NCBI GenBank assembly: GCA_905182985.1
Contig: CAJJDN010000010.1
Location: 827,143-891,142, forward strand
Length of the DNA stretch: 64,000 bases
Direction: 5' to 3'
DNA from: Paramecium sonneborni
Taxonomy: Eukaryota; Ciliophora; Oligohymenophorea; Peniculida; Parameciidae
In this document: positions 11,536 through 23,033 of the stretch, piece by piece
How the letters are laid out: each line of letters starts with the position of its first letter
How positions within the stretch are numbered: the first letter of the stretch is position 1
Translations under genes and position numbers: made by a program
Notes under the pieces: generated by a model
What the model was told of the DNA's origin: nothing
Databases searched by the model: none
What the model saw: the letters and a program-made list of their open reading frames with translations, nothing else

Positions 11536-13035
11536 ATGCTTAAAAACAATTTGTTATTATTAAATTTTTTTAATAATATTATGTTTTTAAATCTAATTCA
11601 AATAGTATTCTTCAACTTATTTGTTTGGATTATAAAACCATCACTTGCCTTAGGATTATCACTTTTGTACTATTTCACTTATTCAACAATCGTCTTTACT
11701 GATTTTATCCTTTCATTGTTTGTGAGAGATTGCGATTTAAGAAATAAAAATTTCATAAACAATCTTAGAATAAAAGTAAATGAGCTACGTCCTTATCCAG
11801 GAGTTTACACTTCAGCAAGTATTAATCTTAATTTATTGATAAAAGCTGATATGATTACAGAAAAAGGATATAATTTAGAAATCCATTAAATCTTAACAGA
11901 AGATGGATACATTCTCACAGCATGGAGAATGTACAAAAATATTAAAAAAGAAAATAAATATCCTATGTAAATATATAATGATTTATATTTTTAGTATACT
12001 TCAACATGGTTTACTTGATAGTTCCTGGTCTTGGTTTATTAATAATACTAATGAATAAACCTTACCATATATTTTAGCTGATTAAGGTTATGATGTTTGG
12101 CTGGCTAATAATAGAGGAAATAAATATTCTATGGGACACAGCAAGATCCCAGGAGTTTGTTATAATAAAAAATATTGGGATTTTAGTTTTGATGACATTT
12201 AAAGATATGATTTTAAAGCAATAATAAATCATGTCAAGTAAGCATCATAAAAGGAAAAAGTAATTTATATAGGCCATTCTCAAGGCTCTACTTAAGCCTT
12301 TGCTTATTTGTCTAATCATATTGATTTCTAAGAAAACTTAAAATGCTTTATAGCAATAGGACCTGTCATTTATGTTAAAAATTCAGTATAAAAGTATATT
12401 TATATTATAGAAATCATTATTTCTTTAATTTGCAGTTAAATCTTGGATATTTGAGTTCACAAAGATTATTGGCATCCCTTACTTTTTTGTTTTCGATGAT
12501 AGTTTCAATCTAAAAATAGGTGCTCTTTGTGATATGATTCCTTGGATCTATAGAAAAATCTTATTCACAATAACAAATCTAATATGTGGATATCCATTAT
12601 AAAACAAAATAGATCTCAAGAAGTTTGGATTTATGGTATCTCATGAACCTGGAGGTACATCTACTAAAACTTTGGTTTAATGGTAATTATATGATAATTT
12701 ATTTTAGGATGTAATTCTATAGAAATGGAACCTTTTCTTATTTTGATTATGGGAAATCTAACAATATTTTACATTATGGTTAATCAATTCCTCCAAAATA
12801 TAATGTAGAAAATCTTGGTTAATTGAAAATACCAAAGTATTTTTACATTGGTACCAAAGATGTGATAGCTGATGAAAAAGATCTTCAAAAAACTATTCCA
12901 TTGTTTGACCCTTCAACTCTTCAAATTTAAATGATCCATGATTATGCTCATTTAGATTATGTTTGGGCTGTTGATGCACACAAAAAACTTTATCCCAATA
13001 TCTTACAAAATATTGAATAAAATTAAATATTCTGA
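11536..13035 (+). CDS. acid lipase (alpha/beta hydrolase, LIPA family)
   Basis: Begins with a hydrophobic N-terminus of about 80 residues containing one or more membrane/signal segments, then the abhydro-lipase region (GYNLEIHQILTEDGYILTAW), oxyanion region LQHGLLDSSWSW and LADQGYDVWLANNRGNKYS. The nucleophile elbow is GHSQGS; the later acid (YIGTKDVIAD) and His (HDYAHLDYVW) complete the triad. Introns lie near 11971-11998, 12389-12413 and 12684-12708. Family members hydrolyse cholesteryl esters and triglycerides in lysosomes or phagosomes; in a bacterivorous ciliate a digestive-vacuole role is plausible. The length (about 470 residues) is slightly above the family norm because of the N-terminal extension. 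Confidence 0.9.
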
Positions 13036-13597
13036 CAAAGTCAATGTTAAATATAAAATTTAAAATTAACTATTTTATATTATTTATTTGTTAAAAAAAT
13101 TATCTTGAAATGAATTTCAATTCCTATCAAATTTATTTTTCTATCAAATAATTTACCCTTATTAATAATTATATAAAGAAAGGCATCATTAAGGTTAAGT
13201 TTATTGTTGCCTATCTTTCTAAAATAATATTAATAAAAAAGTTGAACGAATTTCTAAATTTAAAATTCTTATGAAAAACACAACGATTTTTTTAACTTAA
13301 CAAAAACCTACTTCTTTAATTTATTTTGAAGACTAGCAAAAAAATTAATTGGGGTAGTTATAAAATAATTAATTTCTGAGAGTGAATGGACTAATCAAAA
13401 TTATTATGATTATACTCAATAATTAAAAAATAATTATGGATTTTAATATTTGTTAATTTGAGTTTTAAATTTTAAAGAATCTAAACTAATACAACATTAG
13501 AAATAAATAAAATGAGAATTAAGTTCAAATAAATATAGAGATAACAATTAATTAAATTACATAATTTAATAATAAATGAATTTATATATATATTACA
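13036..13597. other. intergenic, nothing recognised
   Basis: Between convergent genes. Highly AT-rich with frequent TGA in every frame; no RNA gene or repeat was recognised. Confidence 0.5.
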
Positions 13598-14317
13598 TCA
13601 GGTACAAATTAGATTATTTTATCTTTAGTCTTTGAATCTCACTTACTTTTTTTAAGGAGTATTTGTTTCAATTTCTGATTCTTTTCGTTTTAAAATTGAG
13701 TTTGGAGTAAATGATCTAAATTTAGTAGGGCTTTCTAATCCAATTATGTATGCATGATCATCACAGATATCGCTTATTTTTCTTCTAACTTATTAAATTT
13801 TATCTTTTTTTTCAGGCAAATCAGAAAATTTTCTTTTTGGTGCTATTTTTTCATTATACCTATGCATATTTTTTAGGGATTCTCTCCTTTTCTTTTAATT
13901 TTCTTATGTGGCATGCTAATATTATAGAGGAGAATGAGAATTGCTTTAAGTTTATAACTTTTTTTAATGAACAGATGATTAGAATTTTGGACTTTATTAT
14001 TAATTTTATCGATGTATTCTTAGTTTTTAAGATAGCAAATTGATTTAGAGTTTAGGTTGAATCGTTTTTAACAACTTTGAATGATGTTATTGTTTACCTT
14101 CTATAATTATACAGAATTCTTTTTAAAATAAGCTTTCTTCGGATGGAACTCTAACTAAAGATTTAATTTCATTATGTTTTGATATGCTAGGTTTTGTGGG
14201 GGATCTCAATTGAGCATTAGGGATTTCAATTTATGTCAATTAGCTTCCACCAATTATGCTATCTATTTAAGGTTTGGCAATTTAGTCATTCTAAAAAAAT
14301 GAATCTTATTTGTTCAT
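13598..14317 (-). CDS. hypothetical basic protein with RVxF-like PP1 docking motif
   Basis: Uninterrupted 239-residue frame from the ATG at 14317 (MNKQDSFFQNDQIAKPQ) to the TGA at 13598, with no intron needed. The protein is Gln/Lys/Ser-rich and looks disordered. It has a repeated SPTK element (RSPTKPSISKHNE near residue 50, SPTKFRSFTPNSIL near 190). Near the C-terminus, KKQVRFKD fits the [RK]x(V/I)xF consensus by which regulators dock on protein phosphatase 1. No folded domain or named family is recognised. It lies just downstream of the second ULK-like kinase gene on the same strand. Confidence 0.6.
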
Positions 14318-14691
14318 TGTACTTCTTTCTGAAACTTAGTAATTTTATGAACAATTGCTTCCCATATAAGATTTATTATATTAATAATAAAAGTATATAT
14401 TGTTATATCTTTAATGACATTATTATGCAGTTAGAAGATTGAAAAAAAGACTTATTAAATAAAAAATGATATTCTTTTAAAGTATCAATTAGAATCATGA
14501 AATTACTATCTCCTAAAAATAATTACATAATAAATAACTATTTGAAAATTTGATGTAATATTAAATTGAGAATATTTTTGATTATAATAAATTAAAATAT
14601 AATTATTATGATTATGTACGATTATAAAGTTTAAGTTAATAGTTACATTAAGATCAATGATTTTAGCTAGAAAAAATATTGAAAAAATAAA
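14318..14691. other. intergenic, nothing recognised
   Basis: AT-rich spacer between two co-directional minus-strand genes; no open frame or RNA gene is apparent. It likely holds the promoter of the 13598-14317 gene. Confidence 0.45.
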
Positions 14692-16277
14692 TCAAGCTTA
14701 TCTCAGCTTTTCTAAAACAATATCCATAATTTTTCTTGGATCTTCTTCTTCTGCCTTTTCAGCATTCAATTAATCATAATCAATTTCAATACACCTTTGA
14801 ACTTTTTTATGGATAATAATGATATCGACTAGATTGTCTAATAATAACATGATAGGTCTAGAAGGAGTTCTTTTATGTTCTTCAAGCATTTCTTAACTGA
14901 AAAATAATGAAATAAGTAATACCATAATTATTTAATTAATGTAGTTAGGATATTATTTAACTTTTCACATTCACTCTCAGAACAATTTTATTCTTTTGAA
15001 TTAATATCTAGTTCTCTATCGCAATGTTACAATTAGCCATTTCTTGATAATGTTTCAATTAAATCGGAATGAAATGATACATATTAATCTTAATCTTTCT
15101 TTAAAGCTGGCACCATGATTTAATTAGCCAATGTATATAGACTATTTTACATAGCCATATTAGTTTTGCTTAAACAAATCATAAGTTTTTCAACAATGCT
15201 ATTTTTGTTAGATGTGTATCTTGGAAATAATTCAGTCGTTAAAACAAAGTTTCTAAATATAATTTCATTTCTAAGACTTTTAATAGAGGGTGTTTAAGGT
15301 TATACTGTAATAGGTTAGACAGGAGCTGAAGCTTGATGCATTGGTGATTATGATGGTCCTTAAAATATAGATTTCTTTCTTTCTTTTTCATTATTAGATG
15401 AACTTTGATGATTATTAACTCTAATATTAAGATTTGGAGAAGTTTAAATTCTCTAATCTGGTGGTGGAAGATTAACAACATCAAACATCTCAAAAACCTT
15501 TTCCCATGATATTCTATCATTTTCTTCAATGGTTAAAGTTTTTCTAAGGAATTCTTCACATTTAGATGTTAAAAATCCTTTTTTAATTGAAACAGGAACA
15601 CTTAAAATATTCTTTAATAAATCTCTTTCATCTCTTCCTTTCCATGGAACATCAGAAAAAACCATTTCATAAAATATTACACCAAGAGACCAAATATCAC
15701 ATTTAGTAGAATATGGTTTTCTAGCCAAAATTTAAGGAGCCATATAAAGTGGAGATCCAACACATGATCTTAATAACTAATTACTAAAATTATCAACATA
15801 TTTAGCAAATCCAAAATCAGCAATTTTATATACTCCTTCATGACTAAGAATATTTGCAGGTTTTAAATCTCTATGAATAATAGCGTTGGATACAAGTTCA
15901 CGAAATCCTTGAATAATTTATTTCATGATTTTCCAAGCATCTTATTCATTGTATTTTTTTCTACTCATAATTTCTCTTAGGTCTCCATCTTTACAAAACT
16001 CTGTTATTATATAGAGACTTCTTTGAGTTGAAATCAAATCAATAAATTTAACTATGTTTTTATGATTAAATTTCTTGAGAATTTCAATCTCTTAGATTAT
16101 TGATTATTTGAGATAATTATCTCTTTCAAAATTACGTAAATCAAGTTTTTTGATAGCCACTTTTAGATTAGCTGTGGTATCAAGTCCTTAGTAAACTTTA
16201 CCATAAGCTCCTTCTCCTAAACAATGCTTAAGGTTGTAGCTGTAATTCCCAATCACTTTGACTTAGCCTTATTACAT
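14692..16277 (-). CDS. ULK-like serine/threonine kinase
   Basis: Starts at 16277 (MQQGQVKVIGNYSYNLKHCL). All kinase landmarks are intact: GEGAYGKVYQG, VAIKKLDLRNF, TEFCKDGDLREIM, IIHRDLKPANIL, IADFGFAKY, CVGSPLYMAPQIL and CDIWSLGVIFYEMV. DFGFAKY and the hinge are typical of ULK/ATG1-type kinases. The ~230-residue C-terminus is Ser/Pro/Gln-rich and then helical, ending in KIMDIVLEKLRQA, and probably serves in partner binding. An intron near 14900-14945 may interrupt the tail. The domain order matches the kinase at 5746-7701, but sequence identity looks low, so they are not a recent tandem pair. It is divergent from the PP2A scaffold gene with only 68 bp between starts. Confidence 0.88.
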
Positions 16278-16345
16278 AGCAACGGTTAATATTTAAAATA
16301 AAAATCGAAAGAAAAAAATAATGTATTTAATAAATTAATTAAAAG

Positions 16346-18222
16346 ATGCCCAAAATTGAAAATACTACAGGAATGCCAATAAATTTGATTATAGACGAAC
16401 TCAAAAGTGATGATATAAGGAAAAGAATTCATTCAGTTAAACACCTAGATTTGATAGCTAGTACAATTGGTCCGGACAGAACAAAAAATGAACTCATCCC
16501 GTTCATTTAAGGTATATAAATATATAATTTAGAATTGTTGGATGATGATGATGAAGTATTGATAGAATTAGTGGATTCACTATCAAGAAATTTTGTAGAG
16601 CTTGTAGGAGGATAAGTATAAGTTCTACTACCTACATTTGAAGTATTATGCAGAGTAGAGGATGCTTCAGTAAGAGAAAAAGTAAAATAAATTATAAATA
16701 AGGCTGCAAATCAAATCAAAAAATGCCTAACTTAAATTCCAGAGTAAAAGAAAGTCGAAGAATTAGCTATGGGAATAATAAAGAGATTAAATGATAGCGA
16801 TTATTACATGGCTAAGAATGCAGTAGCAATTTTAATACCAGCAATCTTTAATTAAGTTTCATAGAATAATTAGAATGACTTAATAAATATAACTCTAAAA
16901 ATGTCTTAGGATCAAATTCCTTAAGTGAGAAAATTCGCATCTATGCATTTCTAAGTATTAAATTTTCAAAAATTAGGATTTGGTTAAACATTTCCCATTA
17001 GTAAATGAAGCTTTTATTTAGAACATCCTAAATTCTTTTATTAAAGATGAATAAGACTTTATTAGAATGTACATTGTAGATTCACTAATACAAACAAGTA
17101 AAACTCCTTTTTTCTAAAAATAATAAAACTTTATTCTAAATATGTTTAAATAATTAGCTGAAGATTAATCATGGAGAGTCAGATATTATTTATGTGATAA
17201 ATTGGGTGAAGTAACATTATTAAATATCAAAAGATAGGTGAAGCTGTAAGCAAAGATGGTTATCGTAAGAATTTCTAAATGTACCACCTTAAATTCTTAC
17301 AAGATACAGAACCTGAAATGAAATCTATTGCTGCATTAAAAATAGAAAGAGTAAGTAGTTTAATGGATCCAGAAGATATTTTAAATAAATTAATACCTCT
17401 TTTGAAATCTATACAATCTGACACTAATGCTTTTGTTAGAAGTAATTAATTCAGATTTATAAAACTAAGATGCACTAGCTTCCTCAGTCTTAGCATTATG
17501 TCCTATTATTGGTAAGAAAAATACAAGTGAATAAATCTTACCAATCTTTTTAACATTACTAAAAGACTAAGATTCTGAAGTCAGAATAACCCTCTTTAAA
17601 AAATTAAGTCTTATTACAAATGTTCTTGGTGTTGATTCCTTATCTTAAAGTGTTATCCCAGCATTAACAGAATTAGCATAAGATAAAAATTGGAGAATAA
17701 GAGCTTCAACCATTGAAGTCTTGAGTTTCTTTGCAAGAGCTATTGGTCCAGAGTTCTTATCTGATAAAGTCTTGAAATTACTATTAGATTGGATGGGTGA
17801 TAAAGTCTTCTCAGTTAGATAAACTGCCATCTAATAAACTGCCTAATTGATCTCTATTCTTGGACTCCCTTGGGCTGATAAAAATTTATTAACTAAAATT
17901 TGGGCATTTCAGTCTATTTAAAATTATCTTCATAGATTAACTGTTCTATTTACAATCAATGTATTTAATCTTCATATTTTAGCATATTACTTCTTAATTA
18001 AACAATGATTATGTCTTAAGAACTATTGTACCTATTTTATAATCCATGGCCAAAGATTCGGTTGCTAATATAAGAAGCAATGTTTGTAGAACTTCCATTC
18101 AATTAGCTAAAGAAAAAGGAGGTAATGTTGTAGATCCTATGAAAAAAATTTTATAAACTCTTAGTGATGATTAAGATGCAGAAGTCAAATACTAAGCAAA
18201 AAGTTCATTAGAATCATTGTGA
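16346..18222 (+). CDS. PP2A 65-kDa scaffold subunit A (HEAT repeats)
   Basis: Starts MPKIENTTGMPINLIIDELK and runs through tandem ~39-residue HEAT repeats, with typical PR65 segments: IRKRIHSVKHLDLIASTIGP, SVLALCPIIGKKNTSEQILP and WRIRASTIEVLSFFARAIGP. The A subunit is the horseshoe scaffold that holds the PP2A catalytic and regulatory B subunits. At least five micro-introns occur (for example 21 nt after IPFIQ, 22 nt near 16960-16985 and 22 nt near 17960). The length is close to the usual 590 residues. Some internal joins near 17210-17250 are inferred from family continuity. Confidence 0.92.
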
Positions 18223-18315
18223 CTTACATAATGGTTTATAAATTATACAATATATAATTCCATTTACTATTCTTTCTTATTTTTATTTCAATTATAAATA
18301 CAAATTAGCATCAAA

Positions 18316-18727
18316 TCAAATATCCTTTATTACATATATTGAAGGATCCTTAGCCAAATTTGTTCTTATGAAATCCTTTAAATTTTCTATGCTCTAATTA
18401 CACTACTTCAATAAATCCATAAACTCTTGATCATTTTAATATTCATCAGTCACCTTATCTAAGAATTCTTTAAATTAGAATTATGACACATCCACTTATT
18501 CTGTTTTCATAATATAAGTCATTATGCATTAATTAAGAGATTATTAATATTTATCTTTCCATAACTAATTTTAATAACATAGATACTAAAACTCTATCTT
18601 TTATGTTTGTTTAAGGAGGATTTTTAGCAAAATCAGATTTCATTTCATCTAAATAAAACAAAATATCTCCTGTAAGCTTCTTGAAAAATGAGCACACAGA
18701 ATCTCTATCATAATTTGGAATCTACAT
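18316..18727 (-). CDS. hypothetical small helical protein
   Basis: About 130 residues from the ATG at 18727 (MQIPNYDRDSVCSFFKKLTG) to the TGA at 18316, with a 22-nt intron after RVL that restores frame. It is predicted mostly alpha-helical and charged (EFLDKVTDEYQNDQEFMDLL). No signal peptide, membrane segment or known motif is visible. It is convergent with the PP2A scaffold gene, with under 100 bp between the stops. Coding status is supported by the frame-restoring canonical intron; function is unknown. Confidence 0.55.
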
Positions 18728-18777
18728 TATATTTATATTTTATTATATTTATGTTATAAATATTGTAGATATTAAAA

Positions 18778-18951
18778 ATGAGTTTTTATCATTATGCTTT
18801 TATAACTAAAAACATTGATGGTAAAAATCAATTAGATATTCATTCTAATAATATTTTTTTTTAATTTTCTAAAACAAAACCCCCTACTATAATTAAATCT
18901 AAATATTATTGCTGTGATTTCTTTCAATATATACGAAAAAATTTATCTTGA
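18778..18951 (+). CDS. possible small ORF (57 aa)
   Basis: ATG to TGA open frame (MSFYHYAFITKNIDGKNQLD...) of 58 codons in the divergent gap upstream of the hypothetical minus gene. Composition is plausible for protein, but there is no homology clue and no splice support; it may be chance. Confidence 0.2.
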
Positions 18952-19349
18952 AATGATATTAATTTAACTTAATTTCTAAACATTCTCAAACTATACTCAT
19001 CATTTTTTTCTTTATATTTAATTTAGGTCAAACCTATGTTTATCTACATTTTTAACACTTTTACTCTAGAGACTTTATTAAAAATTAAGAACTCAATTAA
19101 AATTAATGAAAATTGAAAGAAAAAAAAATATAGAAAAACTTGTTCCATAAATTACAATATGGTTTTTATATATATTATATTTCATTTTATTTAAAAAATT
19201 CTGATAAAAACGACATAAATTGATATTAATTCTGACGCTTATCTAATGAATTTTAATATGTATTATTTAGGTATTTTTAACTATACTTTTAAGAAATTCT
19301 GATATTAAATAAAATATTTTTTCAATAAATTGTTATAGAAATTCATAAA
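18952..19349. other. intergenic, nothing recognised
   Basis: AT-rich spacer upstream of the nicotinamidase gene with no sustained frame or RNA gene. Confidence 0.45.
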
Positions 19350-20006
19350 ATGGAAAACTCTGCTCTCATCATCGTTGATGTTCAAAATGATTTTTGCGAA
19401 GAAGGATCTGTTCCTGTATAAAAAGCTTCTGAAATCATTCCAAAAATTAATAAAGTTAGAAAATACTTCAAAAATGTTATTTTCACGAAAGATTGGCATC
19501 CAGAAGATCATGTCTCTTTCAAAATAAATCATCCAAATTTGAATGAACTGACTAAAGATGAAGTTTAAAATCTCTGGCCTGTTCATTGTGTTTAAAATAC
19601 TTATGGATCAGAATTACACAAAGATATATAAATAGAAAATGGTGACATAATTGTTCTAAAAGGAAAAAATTCAAAATATGATAGCTATAGTGGATTTGGA
19701 TGCAAAGAAGATAAGACAAACTTACATCAAATTGTATTTATTATTTAAATTATTTAGCTTCAAAACTTGAATGTGAATACAATTTATGTTGGTGGACTAG
19801 CCTTAGATTATTGTGTTCTTTTTACAGTTATTGATGCTATCAAATTAGGTTATAAAGTAAAGGTTTTAAAGGATTGCTCTTAAGCGATTGAACCTGAAAG
19901 TGCCAAAACTAAAATAAACTCATACTTTGCTGAACTACGCCGATAAGACAACACAATTTTGGAAAATTCTTTACAGATTTTCACTTCTTGTGAAGTAGAG
20001 CAATGA
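19350..20006 (+). CDS. nicotinamidase (isochorismatase fold)
   Basis: 210 residues after removing a 24-nt intron (19734-19757). The isochorismatase-like triad is readable: Asp in IIVDVQNDFCEEGS, Lys in VLKGKNSKYDSYSGF and the nucleophile Cys in GGLALDYCVLFTVIDA. The metal site DWHPEDH and the substrate loop LWPVHCVQNTYGSEL are also in place. It converts nicotinamide to nicotinate for NAD salvage, as yeast Pnc1 does. Size and domain match eukaryotic nicotinamidases (about 215 residues). The start is the only ATG before the conserved first strand. Confidence 0.93.
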
Positions 20007-20237
20007 CTATACTTATATATATATATAATATTTTAACTAATCTAACAAACTTTAGATGGTCTCTATAGAGAGTATTATATTTCAATATTTAAGATAAAAT
20101 TTAATTCTTAATAAATTATTTTATTTTTCTACATAATCGAAAGAAGATGGAATTTAAAGTTTCAAAATAAAAAACTAATAAAAATAAATATTAAGTATTA
20201 TATATTTGCTGAAAATAGAAAAATTAATAAATTATAA

Positions 20238-20849
20238 TCATTATTTGATTTTATTTTGTTCTAATTTCTCGATCTGTTTAATCAAATCCTATTTCTCTAT
20301 TATATTTTTTTATAATTCTTCTTTATATGATAATAATAATATAGAAGTTCTCGATATTATATTTTAGAGTTGAGAAATAGTTTATTTGTCTTTTTCTCTA
20401 AATGACATAGCATTGTAAGAATCAAAAGATTTTTTTTATAAAGAATCTTTAGCTTGGTTACGCATTCTTGGTTTTATGCTGCTTGAAGTAGTAGAATTTA
20501 AAGAGGGTGTTTTAATATCAGGTTTAAACAGTAACTATGATTATTGTTGATTTGGAGTATAACCATTTAGATACTATTATGAAAAACTATCTTGATATTA
20601 TAATTATAGTTATGATTTTTATGATACTAACTTTGAATAAGGGCTTTATTTAAGTAATTATTGTAATCCTTGACTTATTGCTTATTTTTTATGATTTTAT
20701 TTAACAGCAATAGGAGTAATCAAATCAGCCTATGAAAAATTGATTCTTCTGTGAAGTGTATTTTAAATATGCTTTCCAGTTTCTGGACTTATAGTGGATT
20801 TTCGCTGTTATTCCAAATATGGTTAATCTCCCTTTAATACAGTATTCAT
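20238..20849 (-). CDS. hypothetical Gln/Ser-rich protein with C-terminal coiled coil
   Basis: One intronless 203-residue frame from the ATG at 20849 (MNTVLKGDQPYLEQQRKSTI) to the TGA at 20238. The first ~150 residues are Gln/Ser/Lys-rich and probably disordered; the last ~50 (EELQKNIIEKQDLIKQIEKL) form a heptad-like coiled coil. No family is recognised. Its start is 27 bp from the divergently transcribed ENY2 gene, so the two must share a very compact promoter. Confidence 0.6.
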
Positions 20850-20876
20850 TTAATTATAATTTATTATTAATTACTA

Positions 20877-21213
20877 ATGAATCAATAATCAAGATTGGCT
20901 GGTGATTTTATCAATTAAAGAACTAATTTATTAGCCTAGAAACTCAGAGAAACAGGGGAAGATTCCAGGTATTGAAAATTTTAATAAATTAAGATTAGAG
21001 GAATATTTGAGATAAAAATTGATTGAATGTAGATGGAGAGATGATCTTAAGGATTATTGTAAAGAAGTAATCAGATAAAAAGGACTAGAAAAAATAACTA
21101 TAGAGGAATTGACAGATATGTTATATGTAAGAGGATAAGCAACAATTCCTAATAAAGTTAAAGAGGACTTATTATCAAGACTTAGACAATTCTTTGATGA
21201 AAATTAAATATGA
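20877..21213 (+). CDS. ENY2/Sus1-like transcription and mRNA export factor
   Basis: 103 residues after a 25-nt intron (20969-20993). The core RQKLIECRWRDDLKDYCKEV and RQKGLEKITIEELTDMLY match ENY2/Sus1, followed by the basic/helical end VPNKVKEDLL-like (IPNKVKEDLLSRLRQFF). ENY2/Sus1 is a small helical subunit shared by the SAGA deubiquitinase module and the TREX-2 complex at nuclear pores. Length matches the family (about 100). Too short and split to be detected as a single long ORF. Confidence 0.9.
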
Positions 21214-21219
21214 TTGTAA

Positions 21220-21984
21220 ACTGGTCCATTTAACATATATTTTATAAAAATTGTTTAAATTCTTTTCTTCTTTTGTTATTAAGGGATAAGATTCTTAAAA
21301 TTCAATTATTATTTAGTAGTTTCTAGATTCTATTAAATTTTCGGATTTATCGAAAAGAAGAAATAAATGAGGATATACATCATTTATAAATACAATGAAA
21401 GTGATTATAGAGAAATCTAAAATCTGAAGTCAACTTAATTCCTTTGATAAGGTATTAAATTCAAGAACAAACCATTATTTTTTATTTAAAGAATCAATGT
21501 TCTATTTTGAGTAATATCAGGCTAGACAATTCTCATTCTAATTAGTTTTATTTTTGAAATTAAATTTTATAATTAATATATTATTAGAATTATCACTATT
21601 ATAAATCTCAACATTAAACAATAATAGGTGTTTTGGTTGGATCAGCTATATTACCAAATAAAATAGTATTAATAAAATAAGAATAATAAGATTCCAAATA
21701 TTTTGAATCACAATTATTTTTTTTCTAGGCTAAAAGGCTCCTTTCTTTATTTTTCCCTCCAATAGAAAATCTATTGGCAAGAGCTCTACTTTTACTAATC
21801 ATATACCTTTTTTTCTTTGATGACCTAATTTTTCTACTAGTCTTGTTCACCCTTAATATTTTTGAGTTAGATTTTATTTACCATCTGAGAAAATATGTGA
21901 TAGTCAATACTTGTGCTAGTTTGTTCTGCTCTTGGGATACAATAATGAATGTTATAGTTATAATGGCTATTAATTTAGATTCAT
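21220..21984 (-). CDS. possible spliced hypothetical gene
   Basis: Minus-strand sequence from an ATG near 21984 (MNLNQQPLQLQHSLLYPKS) can be carried through 26- and 21-nt introns to a coding-like segment (SLLAQKKNNCDSKYLESYYS, ILFGNIADPTKTPI). Another open segment continues toward 21220 (LIIKFNFKNKTNQNENCLA, LILQIKNNGLFLNLIPYQRN). The joins in the middle and the stop are not resolved. No family is recognised. The plus-strand ORF at 21774-22025 is its shadow. Confidence 0.35.
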
Positions 21985-22120
21985 TATTAATAGTTATTAA
22001 CATAAATTGTTCTATAAATTATTAACAATTTCCATATTAATTTCATAATTATAACGTATTAAAGTTAATTTAAAAAAATAATAATCGCAAGATTTTCATA
22101 TTTTTTAATATAAATTTTAA

Positions 22121-22878
22121 ATGGGCAACAAACCACCTCCTCCCCCTCCACCACCAAAAACTGTTAAAGGTATCAATTTATATATATCAATTAGACATGG
22201 TTAAAGAATTCTCTAGAACAATAAGGAAATTACAGAGAGATTTTAATAAAGAGATTATGAGAATGGAAATGTAAAGTAAAAAACTCAAAACTGATTTAGA
22301 AAAAGCTATTAAAGCTAAAGAGCCAAAGGTAATTCATTTTTATTATTTTTTAGGCAACATAAAGAATGCTTGCAGCGCATGTATTACGGAATTAGCAATA
22401 TATTCAAAAATATTAAAGACTCGATGCCTAAATGAATGATGTTATGTTCACGTAATCATTAAACATTTAATATTTATATAGTTTAAATTCAGCAGCAACA
22501 ACAGAAACATTAGTATAAGTAATGACAGGAATGTCAAAGATGATGAAGTAAGCAAATTAGGCTATTGATGTCAAAAATATTTAATAAGTTATTGAGGTAT
22601 TTTCAAATGAGACTGAAAAACAAAATTTCTTACAAGGTAAACTTTAGATATATTTAATAGAGTAAATTGGGGAAATTATGAATGAAGAAGCAGATGAATA
22701 TAATGATGAGAATGCTGATAAATACATTCAAGAAGTTGAATCTAAATTAGCTGGATCTGGTAATAGTGGAGGAGGATAAAAAATAATTAACTTGAATCAA
22801 CCAATCCAGTAGTAATAATAATAAAATCCTCAACAAGAACATTTGGACGATTTGGATGCCAAACTTAAAGCATTATGA
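22121..22878 (+). CDS. ESCRT-III protein (CHMP2/Vps2-like) with N-terminal polyproline
   Basis: Exon 1 encodes MGNKPPPPPPPPKTV; after a 25-nt intron (22170-22194) the typical basic ESCRT-III core follows (FSRTIRKLQRDFNKEIMRME), then TTETLVQVMTGMSKMMKQAN, an acidic helix (EIMNEEADEYNDENADKYIQ) and a C-terminal DLDAKLKAL that fits a MIT-interacting motif for Vps4. Further introns lie near 22328-22353, 22452-22482 and 22638-22661. ESCRT-III filaments remodel membranes in endosome budding, cytokinesis and nuclear envelope sealing. The polyproline start replaces the usual short CHMP N-terminal helix. It is probably CHMP2-type, but other CHMPs cannot be excluded. Confidence 0.82.
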
Positions 22879-23033
22879 GATATATAACACAATTTAATCT
22901 ATGCTATGATATCTTATATGGTTTTATTATTAAATAGAATATCATAATAGAATAAAATTTTATTTTTAGTTTTCTACAATAATTGAAAATTAAATCAAAT
23001 AAATTTATTATTTTAAGACATATTTATTCAATA

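Noticed and set aside
13371..13450. Relic of a ULK kinase tail in the intergenic region
   Set aside because: Only a short TCTGAGAGTG-like match to the kinase tail; no sustained similarity in any frame.
13837..14043. 68-residue plus-strand hydrophobic ORF
   Set aside because: Antisense of the 239-residue minus-strand gene; not a membrane protein.
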